A DNA stretch of 64,000 nucleotides, taken from NCBI GenBank assembly GCA_947000775.1, contig CAMQGK010000058.1, positions 3,664,001 through 3,728,000 on the forward strand, written 5' to 3'. The notes below the pieces were generated by a model. That model had not been told where the DNA came from, made no database searches, and was given only the letters and a program-made list of their open reading frames with translations. Positions 48,931 through 60,617 of this stretch are shown here, piece after piece. Position numbers and translations under genes: made by a program. Source of the stretch: Pterois miles. Taxonomy: Eukaryota > Chordata > Actinopteri > Perciformes > Scorpaenidae. Each line of letters starts with the position of its first letter. Within the stretch, counting starts at the first letter, position 1.

Positions 48931-49680
48931 TGAAAACTGTGATGAAAAACATGCCGTAGTATAGTGTGTTGAAAGATTTCAAGAAAAGGGTTTATAATAT
49001 AGTATGTCGAAGATTTTCATGAAAAAAGCTATTATATATCAAGCTGGTAATATATCAAAAAGTTTTAGAAAAAAGTCATACTACAGTATGATGAAAAATG
49101 TCATGACAAAAGTCAAAGTATTTTATATTAAGTTTGAAATTTTTCAAGACGTTCATAGTATAATATGTTCAACAATTTTCATGAAAAACAAGCTCTAGTT
49201 TAGTATGTCAAAAAGTTTAATGAAAGAAAGGCATACTATAGTATGGTGAAAAATTTCATGAAAAAAATTGTCATAGTATGTTGAAAAAAGTCAGTATAAT
49301 GTGTCAAAAATTTACATGAAAATTATTATTGTATAGTAGGTTGAAAATTGTCATGGGAATAAGTCATATTATAGTATGTAAGTCATATTATAGTATGTAA
49401 AAAATGCTGAAAAAAGCCAATTATACTATGTCGAACATTTTCTTTAAAATGAGGTAATAGTATAATACAGAATGTTGAAAAATAATTTTAAAAAAAGCTG
49501 TTGCTGATGTTGAAAAATGTCATGAAAAAATGGTATAGTATGTTGAAAAATTATGAAACTATGAAAAACATACTATAGTATGTTGAAAAAATCATGCTAA
49601 AAGTCACACTACTGTATGATGAAAATTTTCATGAAAAAAAAGTCATACTGCAGTATGGCAAAAATTTTTCAAAAGCCACA
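48930..49680. repeat. Degenerate AT-rich tandem array with palindromic cores
   Basis: Roughly 35-45-bp units alternate CATGAAAAAAGTCATA-like and TATAGTATGTTGAAAAAT-like halves about 18 times with much drift. Many units contain versions of the palindrome CATACTATAGTATG. Open frames across it are low-complexity and not genes. Confidence 0.75.
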
Positions 49681-50189
49681 TTTATTTTCATCAGGTAAAT
49701 AATATACAGTTATGCAGTTATCAGGCCATTTTTTTCCTCTCAGTTAAACAAACAGAATGTACGCTAGCCTTTCATATTGGATTCAATGTCAATTTCAAAT
49801 AAAAAACTCAGAAAGAAATCATGCAAACTTATTTGGCAACTTTAATCTCCTGAAAACCACCTGTGGGTCCCAACCCAGTCTTTAGGAATGACTGTTATAG
49901 AGAACCTTTAAATGAACTAGTTCCATTAACCATAATATGGTTCAGACACACTCCACTCTTGATATTACACTGCTCGAAAAAATTGAGGGAACACTTAATC
50001 GTCCCAGTATAACACTAAGTTATTTAACCTTCGGGGATGTCAATCTGTCCATTTAGGAATCACAAGTGATTGTGAATCACTTTCACCTGCTTTGATGCAA
50101 ATGAAAGTGACAACGGATAAAATGGAGAGGCAGCAGCAAGACAACCCCCAAAAAGGGAATGGTTTTACATGTGGTGTGCTCACAGCCCA

Positions 50190-50385
50190 GCATCATGCAG
50201 CATGATTGGCATTTGCCAGAGAACAGCAGAAGTGGTAGATCCACTAATGGCACCCCGTTCTCTTCACAGTGAGCACATGTGACAGGTGTGAAAGATTCTG
50301 GAGAAGTCATGGTGAAAGTTATGCTGCCTCTAACATCATCCTGTATAACTGCCTTGGTGGTGGGTCAGTGATGGTCTGGGAGGGG
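50190..50385 (+). pseudogene. Tc1-family transposase fragment
   Basis: The frame starting LAFAREQQKW reads on through two stops to WHPVLFT, STCDRCERFWRSHGESYAAS and GGGSVMVW. This corresponds to the region around the first catalytic Asp through the GGGSVMVWG motif of Tc1 transposases. The DE-S part after VLFT is altered, so the first catalytic residue is lost. Confidence 0.75.
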
Positions 50386-51436
50386 GGTTCCTCCTGGTGC
50401 AGTGGGCCATAAGTTCCTCCTTATGCAGTGGGCCCTGGGTTCCTCCTGGTGCAGTTGGCCCTGGGTTCCACCTGGTGCAGTGGGCCATAGGTTCCTCCTG
50501 GTGCAGTGGGCCCTGGGTTCCTCCTGGTGCAGTTGGCCCTGGGTTCCACCTGGTGCAGTGGGCCATAGGTTCCTCCTGGTGCAGTTGGCCATAGGTTCCT
50601 CCTGGTGCAGTGGGCCATAGGTTCCTCCTTATGCAGTGGGCCCTGGGTTCCTCCTGGTGCAGTTGGCCCTGGGTTCCACCTGGTGCAGTGGGCCATAGGT
50701 TCCTCCTGGTGCAGTTGGCCATAGGTTCCTCCTGGTGCAGTTGGCCCTGGGTTCCACCTGGTGCAGTGGGCCATAGGTTCCTCCTGGTGCAGTTGGCCAT
50801 AGGTTCCTCCTGGTGCAGTGGGCCCTGGGTTCCTCCTGAGGCAGTGGGCCCTGGGTTCCACCTGGTGCAGTGGGCCATAGGTTCCCCCTTATGCAGTGGG
50901 CCCTGGGTTCCTCCTGGTGCAGTTGGCCCTGGGTTCCACCTGGTGCAGTGGGCCATAGGTTCCTCCTGGTGCAGTTGGCCATAGGTTCCTCCTGGTGCAG
51001 TGGGCCCTGGGTTCCTCCTGAGGCAGTGGGCCCTGGGTTCCACCTGGTGCAGTGGGCCATAGGTTCCTCCTTATGCAGTGGGCCCTGGGTTCCTCCTGGT
51101 GCAGTTGGCCCTGGGTTCCACCTGGTGCAGTGGGCCATAGGTTCCTCCTGGTGCAGTTGGCCATAGGTTCCTCCTGGTGCAGTGGGCCCTGGGTTCCTCC
51201 TGAGGCAGTGGGCCCTGGGTTCCACCTGGTGCAGTGGGCCATAGGTTCCTCCTTATGCAGTGGGCCCTGGGTTCCTCCTGGTGCAGTTGGCCCTGGGTTC
51301 CACCTGGTGCAGTGGGCCATAGGTTCCTCCTGGTGCAGTTGGCCATAGGTTCCTCCTGGTGCAGTGGGCCCTGGGTTCCTCCTGAGGCAGTGGGCCCTGG
51401 GTTCCACCTGGTGCAGTGGGCCATAGGTTCCTCCTG
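50386..51436. repeat. 26-bp minisatellite, about 40 copies, with 182-bp higher-order period
   Basis: The unit GGTTCCTCCTGGTGCAGT plus GGGCCATA/TTGGCCATA/GGGCCCTG variants repeats head to tail for 1051 bp. Variants form blocks of seven units (182 bp): near-identical blocks begin at 50870, 51052 and 51234, marked by CCTTATGCAGT and CCTGAGGCAGT units. Because 26 is not a multiple of three, all frames cycle and stay open on both strands. The long predicted proteins are artefacts. In one plus frame the unit reads GAVGPGFHLVQ or GSSWCSWP. Confidence 0.97.
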
Positions 51437-51597
51437 AATCCAGCCCTCAATGGAGTTGATGATTTTGGTTTTCATTGACTGTTTCACTTTGTTTTCAACA
51501 AATTATACAATGTACATCAGTAAAGACTTTCAACCCAAATAATTCGTTCGAGATCTGATGTGTGATTTAAGTGTTCCCTTCATTTTTTTGAGCAGTG

Positions 51598-52640
51598 TAG
51601 AATGCCTAAAAATCTGTATCATTTCAGGAAAAAATAGCTGCCAAGGGAAAAAAGTCATGTAGAGCCTCATCCCATTTTGAATTTAAGTGTTCTCAGCTGT
51701 CTTCCTCAGTCTGAAACCACAACAAAACAAATGCTGCGGATGACTCATTTTCACTCCTGCTACCTGAAAAGAGGCAAGCTGGCAAATCTGTTCTATACTC
51801 TGAACTTAATATTAAGCCAACAGAGGAACATTTGCTCAATGATATTCTATTACATTTCATTAATAGCGTAGTAGTATTAGTAGCATAATACAACCCCCCA
51901 TGACAATGTTAGGGCGGACATAGGTAACAGTAATAGAACTTTTACACCATTGATATACCGGCCTGGTAAGAGAGACCGTGGGGAAATGGTACCAAGTTGA
52001 AGGTATTTTGAAAATAGACTAAGATTTGTGGCTTTTGGGAAAACATTTAGGGTTGGAGCCCTAGATGCATCCCACCCACCACTCCACCCCTGACTGGCTG
52101 TATGAATGTAGCAGTAACAGTTGGTGCTGACATGCCATTACTGTACCTGTGCAGCACTGTGATCATTAAGTTATACCACACTCTACCTCTAATAGCCTAC
52201 TTTTCACTGACTGGTTTAACTTGAGAGAAGCAGATAAAAGGTGGGCTAATACCAAATGGAAATAACATTCTTTAAGTGAAATACAGAAGACAGGGAAGCG
52301 AAGCATCTGACATTTATCCCGCACTCATACATAGTGTATAAACTTTAGAAAGAAAGTCAACTAAAGTAATGTCAACATTACATCCAGAGCACTTCATGAC
52401 GTGGGTTAGTTGTCTTCTAAATCTTGTGCTGTTCTGTTGTCTCCATAAAGCACTTCTGTTTTTCCATTTGAGAACAGCTAGCTAAAATTTAGAGACATAC
52501 TGAAGATTCCACTTACAAAGTACATAATGTAGTAATTTTTAAGTAACTAGTGCAGTGCCTATTCAAAATATGCACCCATCAGATTTAGTATGTTTAGATG
52601 GATATGAAAAATATAGTAGGTTGGTATATAGTATAATAGC
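51598..52640. other. Intergenic: no gene seen
   Basis: AT-rich, with no supportable gene or element. Confidence 0.4.
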
Positions 52641-52644
52641 TGAC

Positions 52645-53540
52645 AACGCGACCTGGGGACTTGCACCCCAGGAAATACTAAACAAAACCTTGAATACTTT
52701 TGTGGTAAATGGATAAGGCGCACAGATTCATTACTGATGACGCAGAGACACGTTTGCAAAAGTCAAATATTTTATTATAATTAATCAAAGAAAAAGCACC
52801 AAATAAGATGGGACTGGAGCTGTAGGGAAAAAGAGATGATTAAACAGGTGAGAAGTTACAACTAATATGAGGTGATTAAAATTATTCTTTATATTAGCAG
52901 TATTTAAAAAGGCCTAATACAAAATTTTAAATCTATTGTGACCTTAAAATAGTACAGCTGCCAGTCCAAAATTAAACTAAAGAAAACGACGCTGAGGCCA
53001 CTGTTGGAGGCAGACTACACCGAGGAGGATGCTACCACGAACTCACTCAGGGTGCAACGGAGCAATCCTCCCAGTAAAACTATGGTGCAGTCTATTTGTT
53101 TCGCATAGTCGTATAGATAAGGGGTGAAAACAATGAGTCCAAATAAGGGGGCAAAAACAGCAGTGTTATTTTAGGTCAGCCTACAATGAAATAAATATTA
53201 ACAGGGCTAAAAATGCTGCCATATAACAATACCGAGACACCCTACTCGCCACCATGGGGCATCACACAGAATTATTCAGCAGAAGCAGTGGAACGTGTGC
53301 CAGGGAAGGTAAGTGTCACACAGTAACAGCTAAAACCAAAAAAAAAAAAAACACACAATTTAAAAGACAAACTACAGTTTAAAACAGCAGTGTCACATAC
53401 CTGCAGCAACACCACCTCTACAACAACATACCAGGTAGTAACAAGAGATCTTAACAGGCCCCAGGTGCCTTATATACAGTAACCTGGCCGATTAGTGGGT
53501 TGGTGGAGGAGGAGCCAGGTAAGGGGCTGCATTCAAGAAC
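52645..53540 (-). other. Possible LTR-like or non-coding transcription unit, minus strand
   Basis: On the minus strand a TATA box TATATAAGG (53476-53468) lies about 700 bases upstream of AATAAA (complement of TTTATT at 52771-52776). The stretch is less AT-biased than its flanks. A CAGGTATGTGAC donor-like site lies near 53400. No protein is recognised. A solo LTR or a non-coding retroposon would fit, but I could not find the matching ends. Confidence 0.3.
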
Positions 53541-53984
53541 TGCAAACACTATTAAGGGAACCAAAAAATGTACCATACCACAGTACTATCCTAACTCCTT
53601 GTACCCTGAAAAAGCACTGAAGATATGCAACTCAGCAGTAGTGTGCACTTCTACTTTACAGTTAAAGTTTGTTGTAATACATTCACCTGATAGACAAATA
53701 CAACTATTTAAGTTGCAGATTCAGATTCGAATCACAAAATATAACCATTAAATATGATGCATTATTGTTATGTAAACTATCAAACATCACATTACAATTT
53801 AAAATTCCACCTTGAACCTTAATAAAATGCAAGTACAATGTGCTGATAAAGACACTTTTCACCTGCTGTAAAATTGAATGCAGTACTGTGCAGTATTAAT
53901 AGTTAATGCTATTAATGGTTCATAGTTTTACTTCAGAAAAAAAGGTTTTGAGTTATCCGTTTCTTCTACCACTACCAATACCAA

Positions 53985-54052
53985 AATTCCCGAATTTCCC
54001 TCCGGGGATTAATAAAGGTTCATCTTATCTTATCTTATCTTATCTTATCTTA
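53985..54052 (+). repeat. Non-LTR element tail with (TTATC)n
   Basis: AATTTCCCTCCGGGGATTAA, then TAAAGGTTCATC and five TTATC units. Same type of tail as at 10823-10870. Confidence 0.6.
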
Positions 54053-54359
54053 GAGAGGGTGAAAAGCAAAGCAAGACAACCTTTGCTTGGGGCCCTCAAA
54101 TCACTATATCCACCCTGACACCTAGTTCAAGGTTACTCGCAGTCAGAAACTTTGGTCAAATACATATAATGGAGGTAATTTCCAAATAGGTGTACTGGCG
54201 GTAAGCGTATTATAAGTATCAAGCCTTACACCGGGGAAGTACTCAGGGGGGTAAAAAGATACACAGGTCACAGATTATGGTCACACTGGTGAAATACACT
54301 TGCTGGTGTTGACTCCATGGGAGTGAAGAAGAGTTCAACTGTAAAGTGAGCTGCAGCCA

Positions 54360-54700
54360 TTTGGAGTGCGTGCCCATTTGGAGCGTGTGATGATTTCTAG
54401 CCTCCCGGTAGCCTCCCGGTATTGCTTCTTGTCAGGGGCTCGTGCTGTGAACGACATATTCGTCACAGCATGCAGAGCCTTGAAGCCCCACTCCCACAGC
54501 TACACAGCATGCTGTGTGTTTGTTTATTCAGAGTTTAATAATATTAAACATGTTGCATGTCCAATTTGTACCAAATTTGTGACTGCAAGCCTTTCGGTCC
54601 CCAGCAATACACCCGCCAAGTGTGAAGTTGATCGGATCGGATGAACCGTTCTAAAGATAAGTGAATAACACACAGGATAGACTGACAGACAGATTATTTG
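54360..54700. repeat. Dispersed teleost repeat (probable)
   Basis: Includes CCAAGTGTGAAGTTGATCGG, ATCGGATGAACCGTTCTAAA and a terminal GACTGACAGACAGATTA. This combination is common in teleost intergenic DNA. Class unknown. Confidence 0.45.
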
Positions 54701-54839
54701 CTTACTGTTAGTTAGATTGGCCATTTTGCTAAATTTCACATTATTCTTTATTTTCGAATACAAAATGTTGTCACATACAACACCTAATCTTTTTTCTTTT
54801 TTTATTTTACAAATATTTACTTTTATTTATTTATCATCT

Positions 54840-55560
54840 TGTCACTGTGGAAAAAGGCTACAAAAGCAGGCACACCTCCATCATGTGTGAGACCACGTTG
54901 CCAGATGAGCTCACCATCTTCTGTGCTCACGTTAATCTCTTCAACAAAGCATGAGCTGCCATGCCTCCCCCGCCTCCAGAGGTCTGGCCACGCTTAGAAT
55001 CCACAGCAGCTGTAAAAGGAATACTGCTGAGAGTGATTCGGAGTAAAGCTGCTAGGCCTGACAGCATCCTTAGTCATGTTCTAAGAACATGTGCCAAGCT
55101 AGACTTAACCATTACTGACATTTTCAACAAATCACTGTCATAGGAGAATGTTCCCACCTGCATCAAGATAGCATCACCGGCCGTGTCCCGAAAAAGTCTG
55201 CATTGTCTGGTCTAAACAACAACTAGCACCCAGTGGCACTCACCCCATTCTGATGTGTTTTCTGATTACCAGTACGTGCTCCATCAAAAGCAACATCCAA
55301 GCCAGACTGAATCCTCACCAGTTTGCATTCACAGCCAGCAGATCCACAGAGGATCATCTCCACGCATTTAATACAATCAGCCCCATGAAACATAAACTTA
55401 CAAGCTGACAAACTTGGTACTCAAGCAACACTCTGTAACTAGATACTGGACTTCCTCACAAACAGACCCCAGTCAGTTCCGATTGGCGGTCACACCTCCT
55501 CCACTCTAGTGCTGACCATCAGAGCCCTCCAGGGTTGTGTGCTCAGCCAGCCCATTCTCA
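54840..55560 (+). pseudogene. Non-LTR retrotransposon reverse transcriptase relic (Rex1/CR1-like)
   Basis: Plus-strand pieces in order: AARPDSILSHVLRTCAKLDL (the AAGPD motif, with G changed to R) and ITDIFNKSLS. Next comes VPTCIK, an altered NDYRPVALT region, and a HQFAYR-like region. Then LDFLTNRPQSV-type (read from GGACTTCCTCACAAACAGAC) and ALQGCVLSQP. Stops and frameshifts occur throughout, and the palm YADD motif is not present before the match ends. The family is inferred from motif order. Confidence 0.65.
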
Positions 55561-56250
55561 TTCTCGGGGTGTCAAATACCGATGCTTTGTCATGGCCATC
55601 AGCATTCAATACTGCAGCGCACCCTTGAGTGCCAGTATGAGACGCACCTGGCTTTCCATTTACTACAATATAAACCCATCCGCTGCAACAGTAGACTCAC
55701 AGGTAAAATGCTGTGGTGGTTTAGTTTAAAGAGCTGCAGAGACACTGTCTTTACAGTAGCTCACTGCCTCTAAAATGCTTACGATGGGTTAAATGCAGAA
55801 GACAAAATTCAAGTATGTACCAGTATGTATACAATAATTGTAATAAAATCAAAAAAAGGAAAGAGACTCTCAATTCTGGCTATCAGCCTGTTTCTCTTCT
55901 CAAGTGTGTCTTTAAGTGACCAAACAATTCTAGCAAAGGTTCTTGTAAAGTGTTTGTCAGTGGTCACTGGAAGCATAATCCTTGTGGATCATCTGCTTTA
56001 TCCCAAATAGCTGATACTGATAGAAGACAGGTCAACGTACAATACTTTGTGTAGGACTCTTTGTTTATGACTGTTTTTCCAACAATCTCTTTGTCATTAC
56101 ATGCTGCCGAAGCATGTTTGTGTAGAATGGAGTTACCTCTTCAAAACACTAAAAAAAAATCACTTGTTATGTATTTGTTACATGGATTAAAACTTTATAT
56201 GTCACCCGTCATGGTTGTGTATTAACATGGCCTCATATCTTCTTTTTAAA
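55561..56250. other. Intergenic: no gene seen
   Basis: The first 120 bases (CGGGGTGTCAAATACCGATG onward) look like a separate dispersed repeat fused to the RT relic. The remainder is AT-rich. Confidence 0.35.
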
Positions 56251-56254
56251 TTTC

Positions 56255-56395
56255 ATTTTTTTTTTGGAGAAGGTTTTTCTTTATTTAGAGGGACAGTGTT
56301 GAAAGGCGGAGACAGAGGGGACGACATGTAGTAAGGGCTTCAGGCTGGATTCAAACCCGGGGCCACTGCCACAAAGACAGCACCTCACATGGCTT
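56255..56395 (-). repeat. SINE-like remnant with tRNA-type B box
   Basis: The minus strand reads GGGTTTGAATCCAGCCTG, matching a B box (GGTTYGAATCC) around 56360. ACATGTCGTCCCCTCTGTCT follows, then a T/A-rich end. No A box could be defended. Probably a tRNA-derived repeat. Confidence 0.45.
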
Positions 56396-59300
56396 CATAT
56401 CTGATTAATTCCAGTTGCACAGATCTACAAAACAAGGTTGCCCTTTAAACCTGGGATTATTTGTGCATGCTTTGGAGCCCTTTTATAGCCCATTTATATA
56501 TTAGCTTGTTTATGGATGTTTATTTTTGATAGATTAAGCGCAGTTATCTTTTTCTGTCTTTGTTTCCTTGTGGGGGTGGATCCCCAATGCTGGTCCAGCT
56601 GAGGTAAGGGTCGTGGCTGCTGTCGATGCCTTCTCCTATGTTGTCTCCAGAACAAAGAGAGAAGGACAGAAGACAGAAGGGCAGCATTTCTAGTCATTAT
56701 GGTATGTTAGGTAGCACCTGCCTTTCAGCCCCTTCGGGCTAGCGCCTTTGTCAGTATGTCAGTCACCTGTCATACGGTGTCTCCTGAGTTCCCTCCTCCC
56801 GGACTTCCCATCTGTTGCTCTTCTCTTGTCAGCTCTGTGTACACCCTCTGCATCCCACTGCCCTTTTCTTTTGTGGATCAGTGGGGGATGCATGTTTTGC
56901 CCACTAATGTATGAAAAAGGTCTATTGAAAACGGATGTGTCACGCATTAACAACACATCATGTCTTTGGGGTACAACACATGCAGTAAAATCTGGTCTGC
57001 ACTCACCAAAATTGAGCCAGTTGCACTGCACAACTGCAGCTTCAGTTACACTGCATGTGTGTTGTATCCCATACACCAAGACCTGTGTCTGGCCATGTCC
57101 CAGTCTCCTTCAACAGGTCTGGTGTACTTAGAGGAACTGAATACCATATACCAAGATGGTGCCCCATTCACTGCTACAACAGTTGTTCACTGGGAATGAA
57201 AATTTTAGGCTTCAATATGTTTGCCCCATAGAGCTTGTGTTCAGTACTAGAGCCGACTGAGAGCATTCACATTAGAGACTTCCTCCGACTAACTTCCTTT
57301 TATTGCACAAAATGGATCAAATTCTCATCATACTATCATGTCACCATATTTGCGATGTTTAGAAAAATGTATTAACTTTTTTACAGCCACTCCTTTTCTA
57401 ATGATCATCGATAGGGATAAGGCCTTTTTGTCCTGTGTGATGCTGCTATACAGAGTGTGGCCACTATGCTAAAATCACCTCATAATCCCAAACTGTTCCT
57501 AGAGGCTTGGTTTTGCCACATTGAGGCTGTGGGTGCAGAATAATCCTGTAAATCCTTGTTGGGGAGGAAAGTGGAGCAATAAAGTGAGTCAGAGGAGGGG
57601 AAACTAGGGGAACTAACAAAAACAGTATGGGGGAGAACAGAAAAGATGAGTGAGGGTGCCTAAGTAAGGAGATATTTATCCTCTACAAGTAAAGTAGTGA
57701 AATACATAAGAATTCTTTTAAATTCACTCCTTGACCTGTTCACCTTTCTTCTCTTTGATAAAATTACAGAAAATAAAATTATTTCTTCCTTTTTTGCTCT
57801 AGGCTTCTCCTATACTCCTGCCTCTGTTTAGTTTGCATTCATTCACATTAAACCATCATCCCAATGAAACTATTTCTGCACTGATCCAGCTTGTTGCCTC
57901 CATAATTTATGTGCAACCATCAGTTTTGTAGTTTTGTTACAAGGGTCTAGGTTATTATGCATGCATGCATTTAAAAAGTTTACAACGTACCTTCAGTGTT
58001 TTGAGACATGGAGACATTCTTCATTTGCAGGGAAACAGCAAAAACAACATATTACACAACAGCTGGGCTCAGGAGCTGACAGGAACAGAAGCAAGGCGTC
58101 TATCAGTATCCGTGGTAATGGATGTTTCCTGAGAGCGGTGAGTGTATCCCACAATTTACTTGTTTATTTATACCCACCCCTTAACAATCCACAGCTGTGA
58201 CGGTAGTTTCATGTGGAGAGATACTCCATAGTTAAGTGCTAGTGAGGGAGAGCAGTTTGAAAAAGGGTCCTTAATGTCCAAATGTACCAGTCTTCATAAA
58301 AGCAGTGAAATCTGCTAAACATCTGCTTACAGCTTTACCACAACTATTGGTTCTCTAACGAAACCATTTACATTCTCTTGGAGGGGTCACCTGGAGTGGA
58401 GTCATGCTCCCAGGGAGATTTACTCATACAAGTTCACATTTATCAGTAGTGTTATCGTAGTAGTAGAAGCTATTTGGGTGAAATGTGAAACATCTAAATA
58501 TAGAGGTGGGATAATGTGAATCACATTCTTGAATCGCAAGTCTCCAGTCTTGACATTCATATCTTAATCCATGAACTGAGTTCTAAGCCCTAAAAACACT
58601 TTTACCTGATTTGACACCATTACAAAATGGAAACATCCTAATTAGTTTAGCATATATAAAGAGGTAGTATATTAAATTAAAAATAATTCATCTAACCAAG
58701 TGCTGCTGAGCTTCCAGCAGATCAGGCCTGAATACTTATTCTGTATATGTAACTGCAAGCCAATTTTCCTAAAAAACTATGTGTAAATAAAATAATCATA
58801 TAATAATCATCACTTATGACCTGCTAAAAACTGTAGCGGGTAACTGTAACTGTAAATACTGTACTATGCCCATTAGGTAGCTGGACTGAAGACTGCTGAA
58901 CTTGCTGGCTAGTGTCGTTGAGTTGGGGAGGACAGGCCAACCTTGAATTATGTGTTTACAAACTGCAACGGACAAATCCTACTCATTCTGCCTTAAAGAA
59001 TGACACCAAAGTCTGCTTTATTTTGTATTACGTTGTCATGTGCAAAAATAAGATGGTATCACATTCTGAATGAAGTCCAGTTCATGTGACTGAGGTCCAC
59101 ATCCCAGGTCTTGAGATTATATCATGTAAGCCAAGACAGGGTGGTCAGTCAGAGTTCCTGATGCTGCTTTTGTTAACTGTGGTTGTTTTTAAAGACATAT
59201 TCTAATATGACACCTCCTCACAGTTGGGGAACTTGAGAGACAGTTTTGAAAAGAATGGACAACATCGAATATAAATGAATATATAAATAAAAAGCGGGAT

Positions 59301-59640
59301 AATGGGAGATATCCCTTGGATGAGTAAATTTCCAAAAACACTGGATTCTACAGGACCCATACCAATGCTACCAATGACATCTTGCATTAGATAGACACCC
59401 ATGTCTTTCAAACTCCACACCTTTCAGTGGGCAACACTGGCTTTATGTGATAAATTTGCTGTCTCTAAGGCTAACTGAGATAATCCAGGATATTTTCTCA
59501 GACTTTATAAAGCTCTTCCAAGGCCAAAATAGTACAGAGACACAGAGGACATCTGTGGATATTATACATCTGTTTTTGCGAGGTGAGAAGGACTTTTCAT
59601 GCTGAGAACTGATCTTTGTGTGAACTGTGACATTCAGTAT
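56396..59640. other. Intergenic: no gene seen
   Basis: The longest frames (127 codons at 56748-57131 plus, 106 codons opposite) overlap each other on opposite strands, match no family I know and lack splice or codon support. No other feature. Confidence 0.4.
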
Positions 59641-60250
59641 AAACCTCCTTCACATCTGGCATTAAATTGCATTTTGAGTGATCAGATAGTGCTTTACAAC
59701 ATGAAAGTACTAGATGTAATGCACCCAGAATGCATTGCAGATGAATTGTGACCTCGGTGAACACAAAACTAAATGGGATTGCATTTTGAATCCATATATT
59801 ACAACTACATTGACGGAAATATGTAATCATGTAAAAGTTCCAAACCAACGAGGAAATAGCCATTAGCCAATTAGCAAGCTAAGCGATTAGCAAGAAAGCA
59901 GCAAGAAAGCTTGGCAAAATGGATATTCGAGACACTTGTAGATGGAGTAAAGAACAAGTGTGTGCCTTCAATTTGGTCCAACAAAAGTATACAAGAGAAA
60001 TTTGTCAATTCATATCACAACCAGGCCATTTATGAAGCATTTGCCAGGTAAATGGTGGTGAACTGCTATAACAGGTACTGGGCTGCGATGCAAACAAGAG
60101 GAGGATGTGACCTTTGGTTCTTTGAGCTGGACCGATCGAGCCGATCTCCATTTGAATCACAATGTGGACACTGGACACATATTAATACCATGTGTAAATG
60201 TAATCAGGTTATCTGGATACGAGACGCACAGTGCAAAGTGTAAAGGGGGT
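59640..60250 (+). mobile_element. Possible Harbinger-related fragment
   Basis: After MDIRDTCRWSKEQVCAFN at 59919 a frame resembles the start of Myb/SANT-like proteins linked to Harbinger elements, then stops. The outer sequences CCTCCTTCACATCTGGCATT (59645) and GCAAAGTGTAAAGGGGGTAA (60234) are weakly inverted in character. Evidence is thin. Confidence 0.25.
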
Positions 60251-60617
60251 AATAGGTGAAACTCCTGAATATTACAATTATACACTATTAACTGGCAGCA
60301 GCAATTATGTTTTGTAAGAAACAAAATGCTGTCAGATACGTTTTTGTCAATATTATGAGGAAACATAGTAATAAATGTTGCAAGTTGCAAAAATGTTGAT
60401 CTGAATGTATTAGCAAAACGTTCACTGACTGTACTTATTAATATGTTGAGTAGCAACTAATGCATGATGAAAACATTTTCATGGTTCTGTATTAGCACTC
60501 GCAGCTCTTGGTTAAGGTAGGGAAAGCTTCTGCTCTTGGACTAATGAAAACTGAAAAAGTCATTGCTGACATGAAACATGACAGGATGAGTTTAGATTGT
60601 TTTAACCAAATATAATA

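Larger units (their letters stand above)
49968..51597 (+). mobile_element. Tc1-family transposon, non-autonomous, with expanded internal minisatellite
   Basis: The left end CACTGCTCGAAAAAATTGAG (49968) and right end TTTTTTTGAGCAGTG (ending 51597) are inverted. Each is flanked by TA (49966-49967 and 51598-51599), and inner blocks GGGAACACTTAA and TTTAAGTGTTCCC also pair. Inside, the left part carries a decayed transposase segment and the right part the non-coding 3' end. Between them lie 1051 bp of 26-bp repeats that seem to derive from the transposase codons. Confidence 0.85.

Noticed and set aside
50336..51487. Long open frames (up to 235 codons, both strands) and CRISPR-like regularity
   Set aside because: The 26-bp units are directly tandem with no unique spacers, so this is a minisatellite and not a CRISPR array. 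The frames cycle through the repeat and have no family match.
56748..57131. 127-codon frame possibly encoding a small protein
   Set aside because: It overlaps a 106-codon frame on the opposite strand, has no recognisable domain, and lies in repeat-rich intergenic DNA without splice support.
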